Of a stretch of 64,000 bases of DNA, positions 46,016-56,249 are shown one piece after another (positions within the stretch are counted from its first letter, which is position 1; each line of letters opens with the position of its first letter). The position numbers were made by a program, and so were the translations under genes. This DNA comes from Larix kaempferi (taxonomy: Eukaryota > Streptophyta > Pinopsida > Pinales > Pinaceae): assembly GCA_027924585.1 (NCBI GenBank), contig BSBM01000637.1:1612001-1676000 (forward strand). Reading direction: 5' to 3'. The notes below the pieces were generated by a model, which did not search any database, had not been told where the DNA came from, and saw nothing but the letters and a program-made list of their open reading frames with translations.

Positions 46016-48865
46016 GTGTTTGAAGATCTGCATTATTGTTTTCAGAGCCGAGTGTGCAGACTATTTTCCCTTGTTTTCAGAGTCTATACCCTACGCAGTT
46101 CCGCCATTTGCTGTCCAGAGTTTTGTTATTTACATTGGTTCACAACGGAGAATTTATCGACTGAAGAAGTTGTTCGTCAATTTCTACGCCGAGGCTTAGA
46201 TTTCGGCATGGCCACTCCGGTGACGCCGTCGGCCTACGTACACCCTGGTGCTACTGATCCCAGAACATCTCCAGGCACACGAGCATCTCAGCAGCAGCCG
46301 GAGGAACCTGTTCCAGAGCCGCTCGCGTCTATGGTGAACTACCTTCCGCCGCGTCCAGATGATGCGCCGGATGTACAGATTCCGAAGAATGCAAAATATC
46401 CAATTCCGCTACCGCCACTACCGGCTAGTGTGCGGGTAGAAGGCCAACTATTGGGAAACATTCCACTGGTTAAATTCTCTGATTTTAACCTTGGAGACTA
46501 TAAGACATATCCTCAGTTTCAGTTGGACCGATATCTGGATATCGTCCATAATCCCACCAGAAACGTGGATGAGTTTATCCCGAAGGGATTTGCAGCAAAT
46601 CTTGAGCGCCCTGGACTCTTGAATTTGTTGAAGCTACCGCACTTTGGGCGTAGCAATGAAGTGAACGCAGTCGTTAAAACACTGCTATCCTGCGTTCATG
46701 GAGGTTACCTTTGGCTCGGGAGGCCAATTGATCTAAATGTTGATCTGATACACCGCATCACCGGTCTATCTAAGGCTGGTAAGGATCCCAATATCCATTT
46801 TGTGGGGAAGGAGAAGGACCGAAAATTAGCTGCAAAGCTGGTCCAGAAATATAACTTGACAAGAGGAGGTCGGGCTTATGACCTCACGACAGTTGAAGAT
46901 GAGGCACTTCGCTTCACAGGAAGTCTGCTTGCAGGCCGACTTCTCACCAAGTGCCGACCAAAAGAAGTTATTGGAGCTGTCGTAGAGCTCGCTATCGCAG
47001 CTGCGGAGGGAGAACAGTACAACTGGTCTCTCTTCCTGCTAAATTCTTTTTTGGCTGATTGCCTGAATGTGCAGGACAATGCAGGCCAATCATTCCATTT
47101 TTCGTGGCTTCTAATTCTATGCGCTCTCGTCGGGTGGAAGGAGCCCCCGAATACTCAGTTCCGTCCACGCCGCGCAGGAGAGGTTGCCGGCATGCGCTAC
47201 ATCAACCTCTGGGATTCCCCTAATCCCGCGAAGCGCAAGATGAATCGCGCTGTTTTTTGTGAGTACTACTATCTCCTCCGAGATACCATACAAGATATGC
47301 CAAGGCTGAGCGCGGAGACAGCCGCATTGTATGACGGGAAGTTGGCTTTTACTGCCGACATCCATCAACTCTACCTTCGGCCTTGTGACATTCCAGGTGA
47401 CTGGGCGCTAGGTCTTTACAGGATGACCACAGAAGATGTCGAAGAAACCATTAAGTCGTGGTCGGACGAATGGAGAGCAGCAGCTGACATCGCACCTGCG
47501 ATGCCACCCGCCGCTGCGCAAGAAAAAGATAAGGGCAAGGAATCCCCTGAGCAAAGAAGCGATGAAGGCTCAACAGAACCAGCCACAAAGAAGCAGAAAG
47601 TGTCGCATCCCACTGAGGCCATTCCCTCGGAGGTCGACAAATACTTGAAGGAGCAATTTCGTGAGATGAGGAACATGCATGCTCACATCCGAGGTGCTCT
47701 AGACTTACAATTTGTAGAACTAAAAGGTCTCGCAGGAAGGATTGCGCAGACCCATGCGCCAGCATCTACTTCGCAGGCGCCACAAGAAATCCCAACTGGT
47801 GAGCGAGTTGAAGAACTCACAGAAAGGCACACTGTCGTGCATATTCCGCCTACCAGCATGACACTTCCAGATCCCCTAGCTGAACTGCAGGTAAGCACAG
47901 TTGGACCTGTAGAAATTAATTTGTCTATGATTCCTATAGAAACTCTACAGCTAGTACAGGAGAAAGTTTCTCTTGAGTTGAGAGCTAGAGAGCTCTCTAC
48001 TTTCCAGGCAAACCAACGACTGCAATCGCAGGAGATAGAGCTGAAGGAAAGTCATAAGAATATCTCTGCGAAGCTTGCACTCTATGAGGCGCAAGACACC
48101 GGCATCAGAAACGCAATAGAAGGGATTGCTCAGGAATTGCCGGCTTGCGAGATTCAACCAGACCTCCCTCTGGTTGCAAAAGTTCAAATTATTGGCGAAA
48201 GGGCGAAAACCCTGGAGCAAGAAATAGTTGCTATGGCAGAAGGCCATAAAACCCAGATTGCTGAGCTAGAAGCTCGCGTCGCTGCGCATCTTACGGATGA
48301 TGCGCAGGTACAATTTGAAGCATTGAGCAGAGCTTCCACACGAATGAAAGGTCGAGTACAGGAAGCCAAGAACCTGATGGACCAGGCTATGGAAGCATGG
48401 TCAGAGCTTGTGAACCTCCCTTTTAAAGTGGGACTATCAGAACAGGTGCAAGCTGCAGAACAGTCTCTCACTGTTCTGAATGAAGAAGCTAAGTCCTTAA
48501 CAGGCTTGCCAAAGATGAAGAAAATGGGCGAAGTGCGCAAAATGCAGCAGCAACTGCACAAGCTCAGAACTGAAGATGAGAAGCTCACCAACAGCATTCA
48601 GCCATTCATGGATGAGTATGCTGAAATCGTTGGCCAGATTGAGACAAAAATCAAAGAGATTGCCGAGTCTCAAGAGATCATTGATACACTCACTAAAGAT
48701 GAAACAACCGCAGAAACAGTACAAACAGCTGATCAGTGTATTGAGGAATTGGACTCCGCTATTGCGAAGTGGCAGAAAACATTCACGGAGATTCAAGCAA
48801 ACGCAGAGGCGCAAATCCAAAGACCACGCGCTAGTGCGAGTGGCTCGAGGGCGAGCCACAAGTGA
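46016..48865 (+). CDS. Element D ORF2, 949-aa accessory protein with long coiled coil
   Basis: A sense-strand ORF follows pol. A second candidate start is MATPVTPSAY at 46,208 (885 aa), but similarity to element A extends upstream of it (VRQFLRRGLDFG), so I prefer 46,016. Regions: Pro-rich 65-135; a conserved domain about 145-475 with YPQFQLDRYL, LLNLLKLPHFGRS, TLLSCVHGGYLWLG, NVDLIHRITGL, KCRPKEVIGAV, NWSLFLLNSFLADC, FHFSWLLILCALVGWKEP and YINLWDSP; a basic, NLS-like PATKKQKV near 522-529; and Glu/Lys/Gln-rich coiled coil about 540-930, ending in a basic SASGSRASHK tail. I see no signal peptide, membrane anchor or known enzyme motif, so it does not look like an envelope protein. The stop is 12 bp before the 3' LTR. 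The function is unknown. Confidence 0.9.
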   Translation: MFEDLHYCFQSRVCRLFSLVFRVYTLRSSAICCPEFCYLHWFTTENLSTEEVVRQFLRRGLDFGMATPVTPSAYVHPGATDPRTSPGTRASQQQPEEPVPEPLASMVNYLPPRPDDAPDVQIPKNAKYPIPLPPLPASVRVEGQLLGNIPLVKFSDFNLGDYKTYPQFQLDRYLDIVHNPTRNVDEFIPKGFAANLERPGLLNLLKLPHFGRSNEVNAVVKTLLSCVHGGYLWLGRPIDLNVDLIHRITGLSKAGKDPNIHFVGKEKDRKLAAKLVQKYNLTRGGRAYDLTTVEDEALRFTGSLLAGRLLTKCRPKEVIGAVVELAIAAAEGEQYNWSLFLLNSFLADCLNVQDNAGQSFHFSWLLILCALVGWKEPPNTQFRPRRAGEVAGMRYINLWDSPNPAKRKMNRAVFCEYYYLLRDTIQDMPRLSAETAALYDGKLAFTADIHQLYLRPCDIPGDWALGLYRMTTEDVEETIKSWSDEWRAAADIAPAMPPAAAQEKDKGKESPEQRSDEGSTEPATKKQKVSHPTEAIPSEVDKYLKEQFREMRNMHAHIRGALDLQFVELKGLAGRIAQTHAPASTSQAPQEIPTGERVEELTERHTVVHIPPTSMTLPDPLAELQVSTVGPVEINLSMIPIETLQLVQEKVSLELRARELSTFQANQRLQSQEIELKESHKNISAKLALYEAQDTGIRNAIEGIAQELPACEIQPDLPLVAKVQIIGERAKTLEQEIVAMAEGHKTQIAELEARVAAHLTDDAQVQFEALSRASTRMKGRVQEAKNLMDQAMEAWSELVNLPFKVGLSEQVQAAEQSLTVLNEEAKSLTGLPKMKKMGEVRKMQQQLHKLRTEDEKLTNSIQPFMDEYAEIVGQIETKIKEIAESQEIIDTLTKDETTAETVQTADQCIEELDSAIAKWQKTFTEIQANAEAQIQRPRASASGSRASHK

Positions 48866-48877
48866 GTGTTGGGGGCC
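48866..48877 (+). promoter_or_regulatory. Presumed polypurine tract of D
   Basis: Only GTGTTGGGGGCC separates the ORF2 stop from the 3' LTR. It is G-rich but interrupted by T and ends CC, so it is a poor classical tract. Element A has a similar GTGTTAGGGACC at this place. Confidence 0.5.
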
Positions 48878-50341
48878 TGTTGGGGCCAAGGTCGCAGCTA
48901 TAGTAAAAGCTGCGAATTTTGAGAAAAAGCACGAGTATGGAAGGAAAGTGCTAATTTTGGGACAAGCACTAAGTTTTTGGGTAAGAAGGAGACGGTGCGC
49001 AGTACGGTGCCAGATGGATGATCTCAGCGCAGATCACGGACCGGAAATTGCGGAGCTCACGCGCACGTCATCAAAGAATGAAGGTGGCTCAGCTACCATA
49101 ATAAATAAGGCGATGGAGTAGAGGGCTCAGCTACCCTCATTTAAAGGCTTAGTACAGAAGTTATGGTTGCTCGGATCAAGGAGGAGCAACGGACCAGAGC
49201 ATTGAAGGCGAAGGACGATCGCCCATACCCACAATCTGCGCCGGAATTCACGGAGCCTGCAGGAAGCGGCGACGTGACTGCAAGCAGCGCCTACAGTACA
49301 CCTAGCCATGTGCGTGGTTAGGGTTTTTGGGAATCACTGTTGGGAAAGGCCCACAGTTTTGTAAAGGTGTGACCGTCATGGCCACCTATATAGATGAATC
49401 ATTGTAAGGGGTAGAGGGTTCTTCCTCCCTTCCTTCAGTTCCTTCCTTTTGGAGAGTTAGAGAGTTAGATGCTAGACTGTTAGAGAGCCAGTCTAAAGGA
49501 TAGATCATGTGTTGATTATCCTTCACTGTATTTTCTACCCGGTGTGTAGAACTAGAGAGAGGAAATCAGATAGCCGAGGAGCTAATCCCTGAGTTTCCAG
49601 ACAGTCTGAGTCGACGTCTGTGCCTTTGTAATCTCCATAGAGAGGAGACAAGCTTGAGAGAAGGGCTCCCAGCTGTGTGCGTGGAGTTTCCTGTAAGTTC
49701 TAAGGCTGCAGCTGTGTGCGCAGCATATTGTATAACTCTATCATTTTCCGGTTAATATAAAACTCCTGAGGACGTGGTTTTCCTCGAGGAGATGAGCTTC
49801 ACTTATATCTTCTTGTTATAATGTTGCGTGAATGACAACTATTTAGAGTTCATTATTTGTGTATGCAAGACTTCTGTCTTATCTTTGTGACTGTTTGAGC
49901 AAGTTGGAAAGATCCCTTGATAACTATAAGCGTCTTAAGTACTAAAGGGGTAGTAACGCACGGTCGCTGCGGCGAGAGCAGACTGCGTTACTGCGCTAGA
50001 TGCGAAGGGCGAGGAAGTATTTAGCGCGTCGACCCAAGGAATAGTTGCCTGCTGCGTTAGAGAGAAGAAACTGCGCAGTAGACCTGCCAAGGAAGGGACC
50101 CACGCAGCTGCGCCGAGCGGCCTGCGGGAAGGTCCGACCGCCGATTTCACAGGAGCCATTTAAGGAAGAGCTATCTCCGCGTCACCCCGGTTAAGGAAAC
50201 CTGATTCCTTAACCCCCCCATAGCCACTTCGGGTGAGACCTCGAGCTGCCGCGCAGCTCGTTGCCGAGAGGGCCAATGCGCCAAGGGGTTTTGTTGCTGC
50301 GCCTCATTAAAACCCGGGTCTGCCCAAGAAAGCAGCCAACA
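48878..50341 (+). repeat. Element D 3' LTR
   Basis: 1,464 bp, TGTTGGGG to CCAACA. It differs from the 5' LTR at about seven sites by eye; four are CG-to-CA type changes. It is followed by AAGCT (50,342-50,346), the right target duplication. Confidence 0.97.
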
Positions 50342-50346
50342 AAGCT

Positions 50347-51273
50347 CGAGTCCAGACATGGCGAACTTAAGGCAAAGAGATGGCGTCCATCCAACATGAA
50401 GTAACTGATAGACTTGTATGAGTGTCCGCTATCATGAATTACACAGAAAAATGATAATTTGGCAGAACCAGCTTTAAAAAGACAAAATGGAAAAGCCTGA
50501 CTTAACTGATTACCCAAAATCAGCATGACCGTGAGACCATGATAGACGGACGACCGAGATTAACCGGAGCAGGATGCGGAATTGGATTCAAATATTTTCA
50601 TGGAGTTCTTATTCAAAGATCCTGCAGGCCGAAACCCGAAAGTACGGATTTGCGGGTTGCGGGTATGCAAAATGGAAGTAAAAAAAAGGATTTCCAAAAG
50701 CCAAAAACTCACTATGCGGGTGGTGGGATTCAGAACGTTAAACTTGTGAAGCGAAATAGTTATCCCGAAAGCCGCATCCCGAAATTACGGGTTGCGGATT
50801 TCAGGAGTACACACCAAATAAACGAAAAAAAATCACAATCCTGAAAGCCGAATGCCGCCATTGTGGGGTTCGGGTTTCGGGTAATTATTTCTCAGTCTCA
50901 TTGCAGAATGATTCCGCAACTCGCAACCGTCGGCTTGCGGGTTTCAGAATTACCAAAACCAAAACTTAAAAAACAACAGTCTCGCAACCCGCACCTGTCG
51001 GGTTGCGGGTTTCGGGTTCTCCAAGTGTCGGGTTTCAGGATGATGATAACAGTCAACAAAATACTCAAAATTTTGGCTCTTTTCAAACCAAAACACTATG
51101 GAAGAAATAATCAAACCCTTACAAACAAGCAGACCAAAAGCATGCGTGAATAATTTTAGAGGTAAAATCAAAATCTAAAAATTTTCAAGATGACTCACCC
51201 AAACACCTTAGCATTTATTAAAATTGGGGGGTCCCGTGCTTAGCTAAGCATGGGATTTGTTGTGGCCACAATA
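50347..51273 (-). repeat. Element B 5' LTR, second part
   Basis: Continues the LTR interrupted at 36,915 and matches 26,450-27,362. It ends CCACAATA, with the terminal CA mutated to TA, next to the right GGTCC duplication (51,274-51,278). Confidence 0.9.
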
Positions 51274-51278
51274 GGTCC

Positions 51279-51849
51279 TTCAAAAGGACAAATACTGTCC
51301 AATCATCAAATTAAAATTCTAAGAATTTATGAATATAATCCTTAAATGCATCTACAACCACTCTTGAAAATATAGCAGTTGCATTTTCAATCCAAAAGAC
51401 ATAACAGTGTACTGATATGATCCCCATTCAATAGCAAATGTGGTCTTGTGTCTATCTTCTGTAGCAATTCTTATTTGATGGTAGCCAAAAAATCCATCAA
51501 TGAAAGAGTATGCCTCATGTCCACCTACATTATCTAGCACTTAGTCTGTAAATGGAGTAGGAAATGGGTCATGCAAGGATACACCATTCAATTTCCTGAT
51601 ATCCACAAAAATAATGAATTCAACTTTGTCTTGAATTACCATAGGAATTATACATTCCGATTCTTCTACTGGTTCAATAATTCCTGCCTCGAGCATTTTA
51701 TCAATTTCTTCTTTCACTCTTTCTTTATATCTGGGGTTCAATCTGTAAGGTCTTTGATTAATAGGATTCACATCAGGATTGAGAGGCATTTTCATTACTC
51801 CCAAGTCACCTAAAATTCCTTTCATTTCTGAAAACTTGGTCGGGAACAA
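51279..51849 (-). pseudogene. Element A reverse transcriptase, N-terminal part
   Basis: Minus strand: [54 protein letters not shown], then a segment with FPTPFTD and a stop, AYSFIDGFFGYHQIRI, KTTFAIEWGSYQYTVM, and a final stretch where the YFDD box reads stop-FDDW. Element B inserted just after this box, and the reading resumes at 24,430. The wording is nearly that of D. Confidence 0.9.
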
Positions 51850-51891
51850 ATCTTGATATTCGCACAGTAGGTTTGTGATATGTCCTACTGT

Positions 51892-52680
51892 TTATTCATC
51901 CCAGTAATCCCCAATAGAAGAAAACTTTGGTTCATCATTAGTACTAATATTGATCTTTCTGGTCTTCATAAGGTTACTCAGATCCAGAATTTCCAAATCA
52001 GGTCCTTGTACATCGTGTTTTCCTTCAGACTTAGGTATATTCACATCGCGAGGATCTTCATCTTCATCTTCATCTATTCCGAAGTTATAACATTCAAGGG
52101 AATGCTCCAATTGTATTGCCCAATCTGGTTTCTTATACACAAGCAACGAGACATCATCATATATCTTCTTTTTAATGATTTGTAAAGCCTCATTGACACT
52201 CGGACAATCATCTTCAAAACTAAAAGTTGATTGAAAGTTCTTTATCATTATGTGCCAATATTTTGTGCTTTTGCGAATTTCTTCTTCTATATACCATTTC
52301 TTTGGTATTTGATCCAATGTGTGCACAAACATATGAACCCATTATGTCTTTGATATAAGCATCCAGGATTTCAAGCAAGACTCTATGTGATCTCTAGGAT
52401 CAGTTCGTCCATTGTACTTTGATTGTATAACCTTAGTTTTATCTGCAAATCTGATTTACATTAAGTGCTTACATTCTTCCTAGGTGCCTAGGTTGTCTTT
52501 GTGCGCAGCCCACCACCTAGCAGGTGTAGCTCGCAATTCTATATCGCAATTCTATATCCAATTAGGAATTGGACTTACCTCTATTCGAATCCAACACAAT
52601 GACTTTGTTTGATTTGCACATCGTCTTGCTGATACTTCATGCATTCGACTTTGTTAGTTCTCTAGTAATTTGTCTGATTC
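51892..52680 (-). pseudogene. Element A second capsid-like domain and acidic linker
   Basis: Minus strand. Remnants ARWWAAHKDNLGTWEECKHL, DPRDHIESCL, WVHMFVHTLDQIPKKWYIEE and FQSTFSF align with the D segment at residues about 911-1013. They are followed by DWAIQLEHSLECYNF, an acidic run, DVNIPKSEG and FSSIGDYWDE, as in D. This shows that the extra domain between protease and RT is old in the family. It is broken by stops upstream of 52,332. Confidence 0.8.
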
Positions 52681-53378
52681 TTATACGCAAGAACTATCAC
52701 ATCTCCAGCTCAAATTTCCATCATCTCTAGGGTTAATGTAATCTGCTTGATTCAATGTCATCTTGTATATATTATCAAGTTCTTGAGCTCTGCATTCTTC
52801 TCGTACTGGTTCAACATACCTTGTTCCTTGTGAAGGATCCAGGGGTGCGATAACCCTGATATCCGGTCCTTCAAATATCATTTGTTTTTTCTTCAAGTTG
52901 ATAATGGCGAGGTTATCAATTTCCCAGTCAATTCCCAATAATGCAGGATAAGGATTACTATCATCTATGATCTCAATAACCTCAAAGTCTTCTTTACTTC
53001 ACAATCCATCAATGTCAACAAGAACACTTGATAATATCCCAAAAGATATAACCTTCTGTTGATTAGATAGTCTCAACTGTGTAGGAGACCAAGATAACTT
53101 TGGATTCCCCATGTGTTGCCATGTTTGTTTTGTTAGCACGTTCACCTTTGAGTCTAGGTCAAGAATGACCTGGTTCATTTTGAAATATCCAATCTGCGCA
53201 TTTGGCCTATTTCTCTTCCTGTCCTTCTATGGTTCTTAATGTGATGAACTGCTCTATGTGCTTCATTTACTGTATTACACTATTCGTAATGTCCCAACAT
53301 GTTCTATAATTATCTTAAGGCGTTTTCATGTCTCAAAAACTTTATGTATCTCTATAGAAATTGTGTGATAGGACTTGT
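52681..53378 (-). pseudogene. Element A protease
   Basis: Minus strand. The active-site region reads VILDLDSKVNVLTKQT near 53,149-53,175, matching [16 protein letters not shown] in D; both have Leu where Ser or Thr is expected. The downstream part (52,938-52,681) reads [35 protein letters not shown] and [10 protein letters not shown], again as in D. It is frameshifted between the two. Confidence 0.8.
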
Positions 53379-53649
53379 CTATTCTGGCGAAGTTCGCAAT
53401 CCATCATATGAGGTCGACATATATAATACATGTGTCTTATCACTTCGCAATTGGATCCTTGTGGTCAAAGGTTCTGAGTCCTGAAATCCTTTTCTTGCTT
53501 TTATGAATACCTTTTTTTCTTGGTTACGGTTGAATGCAGGAATTGTTTCAACTTTTTTTCTTACCCAAGGCCCATCAGTAGGCTTTGGTATGTTTATGTG
53601 ATATTCAGAAGTTGAAGCTTCATTCATCCAGTAATTTCCTGTCAAATCT
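53379..53649 (-). pseudogene. Element A gag C-terminal spacer, left of C
   Basis: Minus strand: GNYWMNEAST, DGPWVRKKV, FNRNQEKKVF and ARKGFQDSEP, matching the D segment between VTRSGA and the protease. It is joined across element C to VVTRSGAL at 59,201-59,300. AATCT (53,645-53,649) is the left target duplication of C. Confidence 0.7.
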
Positions 53650-54212
53650 TGATCCGGGTCGTGTCTAGGAAGCACGAGGAGGACAACAAATCGAATGAAT
53701 GAGTTGGCTCTGTTATGGCGGAATCTTAATAAATGGAATGAGCAAAAGCAAAATTACACAACATAGATAAACATAATATGCACAGACAATATGCATGAAT
53801 GTGAACTGTTCTTCTATTACTTGTAAACATATAAAAAACTGATGTATGTTACAATATTATACATGCTTTAATAGAATTATGAGACGCTTGGGTGCCTGCC
53901 CGTTACGTTTAGTTACAAAGAAGAAGTTAGAACAATTTCAACAATTCAACCATTACAGTCGACTGGAAGACAGAGAGACAATCTGTCGAAGTTCAATAGT
54001 CGTTGGTCGCATGTCGATGCTGCTTGTCGATGTCGCGAACTGTGAGGTTGTTGAACATGTCAAAGGTGCAGAGTGTGTTGCAGTATGTCGAAGTCGAGAC
54101 TCGTCGGAGTTGTGTTAAAATCAGAACCTGTCAAAGTTGTCGAAGTCATGTCGAGTTGAAAATTGTCGAAGTTGTATCGACATCGATGATTTTCCAACTA
54201 TGATGTGGATCT
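53650..54212 (-). repeat. Element C 3' LTR
   Basis: Direct repeat of 58,642-59,195; shared text includes GACGGAATCTTAATAAAT-type words, ATGTATGTTACAATATTATA and CTTGGGTGCCTGCCCGTTA. The end is mutated (GGATCT for GATCA). Many TGTCGAAGT words occur in both copies. Confidence 0.9.
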
Positions 54213-54489
54213 GAACTTCTTCATTAAGAAACAATGGACCCCATTGTTGGCTCACAAAGGTGAGGAAACTTGTCGCTTATTTCAGTAACAGAGTACCACT
54301 TTCCTTAAGATGGGAGCTAGCCTGTTTTGGCTACCTGAAACAAGGGAATTGTGTTTTTCCTTGTAAGGCATACTCTTTGTCCCACAATGGTGTCACAAGG
54401 AAGAGGCTCCTGAACATATGGATGTATGTCTTCGGGTTCTACTTTTGATAAGTTGTTCTGTTCCAACAAGGGTGCATGGTATGGTCGAA

Positions 54490-55480
54490 GTAGATCCACA
54501 TTGAAAACTGGATGCAGATCCAGGCATGCAGGAATGTCGAGCTAGAAAGTGTCTTCGTCAATCTGTCGAAGAATACTGTATGGACCATATCGTAAAGGAT
54601 TGAGCTTTTTGAATGGACCAGTGAAGCGCTCCTTCTTAAGATGTAGCCATACCTTATCCCCAATTTTGAATGTACGAGGAATACAATTCTTGTCGTGTCA
54701 GGCCTTAGCTTTCTCGTTTGTTCTGTGCAACATGTCCTGTGCTTGCTTCTGAATGTTGCAAATCTGTTCTCGAAACTTGACCACTTTATCAACTTCTCGC
54801 TGGTTATAGTCAGTGTCAGAGTTTAGCTGTGTCGAGGAGCTGATCAAGTCGATAGGCGCTGAGGGTTGAAATCCGTAACATATCTCAAATGGAATCTTTC
54901 CTATAGAGTTGTGCTGAGCATGATTGTAGTTGTGCTGAATGTATGGAAGACTATCATCCCATGTGCGATGATGCTTATGATTGTACATGCGAAGCAGTTG
55001 TGCTACAAGGCGATTTACAACTTCTGTCTATCCGTCGGTCTGAGGATGGAAATATGTCGACAATGAGAGTCGCGTGTCCAGCTGTTGCCAGAGGGTCTTC
55101 CAAAATATGCTAACGAATCTGGCATCTTGGTCAGAGATGATGGTTGTGGGTAAACCAAAGTGTTTTCAAACATGTGTAAAGAAGAGCTGAGCGGTCTGCT
55201 GTGTTGTCGTGGTCTTCTTGCATGGTATGAGAATGGCCATCTTGGAAAATTAGTCGAATACTACTAATATCACGTCATGCTGATGTTTGGTAGTAGGATA
55301 ACTCGTTAAGTAGTCCATAGAAATAGATTCCCATGGTCGACTAGGAACTGGTAGAGGTGTGTACAATCCCTGTTGTCGATTAGGTGGCTTAGCAATGGCG
55401 CAAACCATGCATGATCGAATGTACTTGTTGATGTTAGATTTAAGTGTAGGCCAGAACAAATACTTCTACAAAATAGAAAG
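54490..55480 (-). pseudogene. Element C integrase
   Basis: Minus strand: MFWPTLKSNINKYIRSCMVC (zinc-finger end), then PLPVPSRPWESISMDYLTSYP with the first catalytic Asp, followed by a decayed core. The C-terminal part reads WDDSLPYIQHNYNHAQHNS, GKIPFEICYGFQP, and scraps of a C-terminal domain. The wording is chromovirus-like (PWESISMD). A chromodomain cannot be confirmed in the remnants between 54,490 and 54,250. Confidence 0.75.
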
Positions 55481-55699
55481 TGTTTTTGCTACTCCAAAGT
55501 GTCCTGCAGTCTTGCTGTAGTGCACATCCCAAATGAGTTGCTATCGATGCTCACTAGTCGGTATACAAAGTTATCCAAGCTTGTATAGCAAGGTGTCTTG
55601 CAGGAAATAGTCAGAGTCTGAGTTCGATGACTTGTTAGTCTATAACTGTAAGTAGACTGCTGAGAAGTCGTTGTTGTCCTCATACAACTGTGGCCAAGT

Positions 55700-56240
55700 G
55701 GCTGTGTCGTATCCCTGCATACTCATCACTGTCATAAGGAGAGCAATGGGTGGTCAACTGAGGCAATCGACGACGGCATTAGCTTTACCTTTCCGATACT
55801 TAATCACCAACTGGAATTGTTATAGGTAATTAATCCACTTGAGTTGTTGGTTTTTCTGCAACTTTGATTGTGTCGGAGCGAACTGTAGAGGCTTATGATA
55901 AGTGAGAATGACCGTTTCCATGCCAAGGATGTAATTCCTCCATTGCTTGAGAGCTTGCACAATGGCGTACAATTATTTTTCGTATGTCGAGTATCTTCTA
56001 ACTATGTCGTTAAAAGTATCGGAATGAAAAGCGATTGGGTGACCAGATTGAGTGATCACTGTGCCCAAGGCATAGTCTGATGCGTCCATCTCAATCTCAA
56101 AGGGCTGATGAAAATCAGGTAACACAAGCACTGGTGCAGTGCAGAGCTTGTGTTTGAGATGTTCAAAAGCTGCTTGTTTTGTTGTTGTCCATTGGAAGAC
56201 AGTTTTCTCGTTTCCCTTCGTCAATTGATTCAAGGGCTAG
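55700..56240 (-). pseudogene. Element C RNase H
   Basis: Minus strand: VFQWTTTKQAAFEHLKHKL, APVLVLPDFHQPFEIEMDAS (first Asp), IAFHSDTFN and STYEK before a stop, then LYAIVQALKQWRNYI. Downstream motifs continue decayed, with LKWINYL and a KYRKGKANAVVDCLS-like end. It follows the C RT directly. Confidence 0.75.
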
Positions 56241-56249
56241 GCTATGTGA

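Larger units (their letters stand above)
36916..50341 (+). mobile_element. Element D: young, apparently complete Ty3/gypsy element with accessory ORFs
   Basis: Two 1,464-bp LTRs (TGTTGGGG to CCAACA) flank an internal region with intact ORF0, gag-pol and ORF2. The target duplication AAGCT is exact at 36,911-36,915 and 50,342-50,346. The matching empty site exists in the other B LTR near 26,450. About seven substitutions separate the LTRs by eye, roughly 0.5%. All polymerase, RNase H and integrase catalytic residues are present. Total length is 13,426 bp. It is the youngest element here and the only one that looks capable of autonomous movement. Confidence 0.95.
24436..51273 (-). mobile_element. 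Element B: dual-RNase H Ty3/gypsy element, inserted in A RT
   Basis: LTRs run from TGTTGATGCC to GGCCACAACA (24,436-27,362) and from 34,900 to 51,273, the second LTR being split by element D. The target duplication GGTCC is exact at 24,431-24,435 and 51,274-51,278. Removing B restores the reading frame of A (LLKD followed by HHANLRMM). Without D the element is about 13.4 kb. Minus-strand order: gag, protease, an extra RNase H, RT, a degraded RNase H, integrase. Internal stops and an RT active-site change (YLND) show that it is defective. The LTR copies differ by several percent by eye. Confidence 0.9.

Noticed and set aside
46016-48865. ORF2 as an envelope gene
   Set aside because: The position is env-like, but there is no signal peptide, transmembrane anchor or cysteine-rich ectodomain, and the C-terminal half is soluble coiled coil.
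47416-48889. Antisense frames opposite ORF2 (up to 137 codons)
   Set aside because: They are low-complexity complements of the coiled-coil codons and lack independent evidence.
54250-54490. Chromodomain at the C-terminus of C integrase
   Set aside because: The expected place has only scraps (for example VGQRVCLTRK); no clear aromatic cage or typical spacing can be read.
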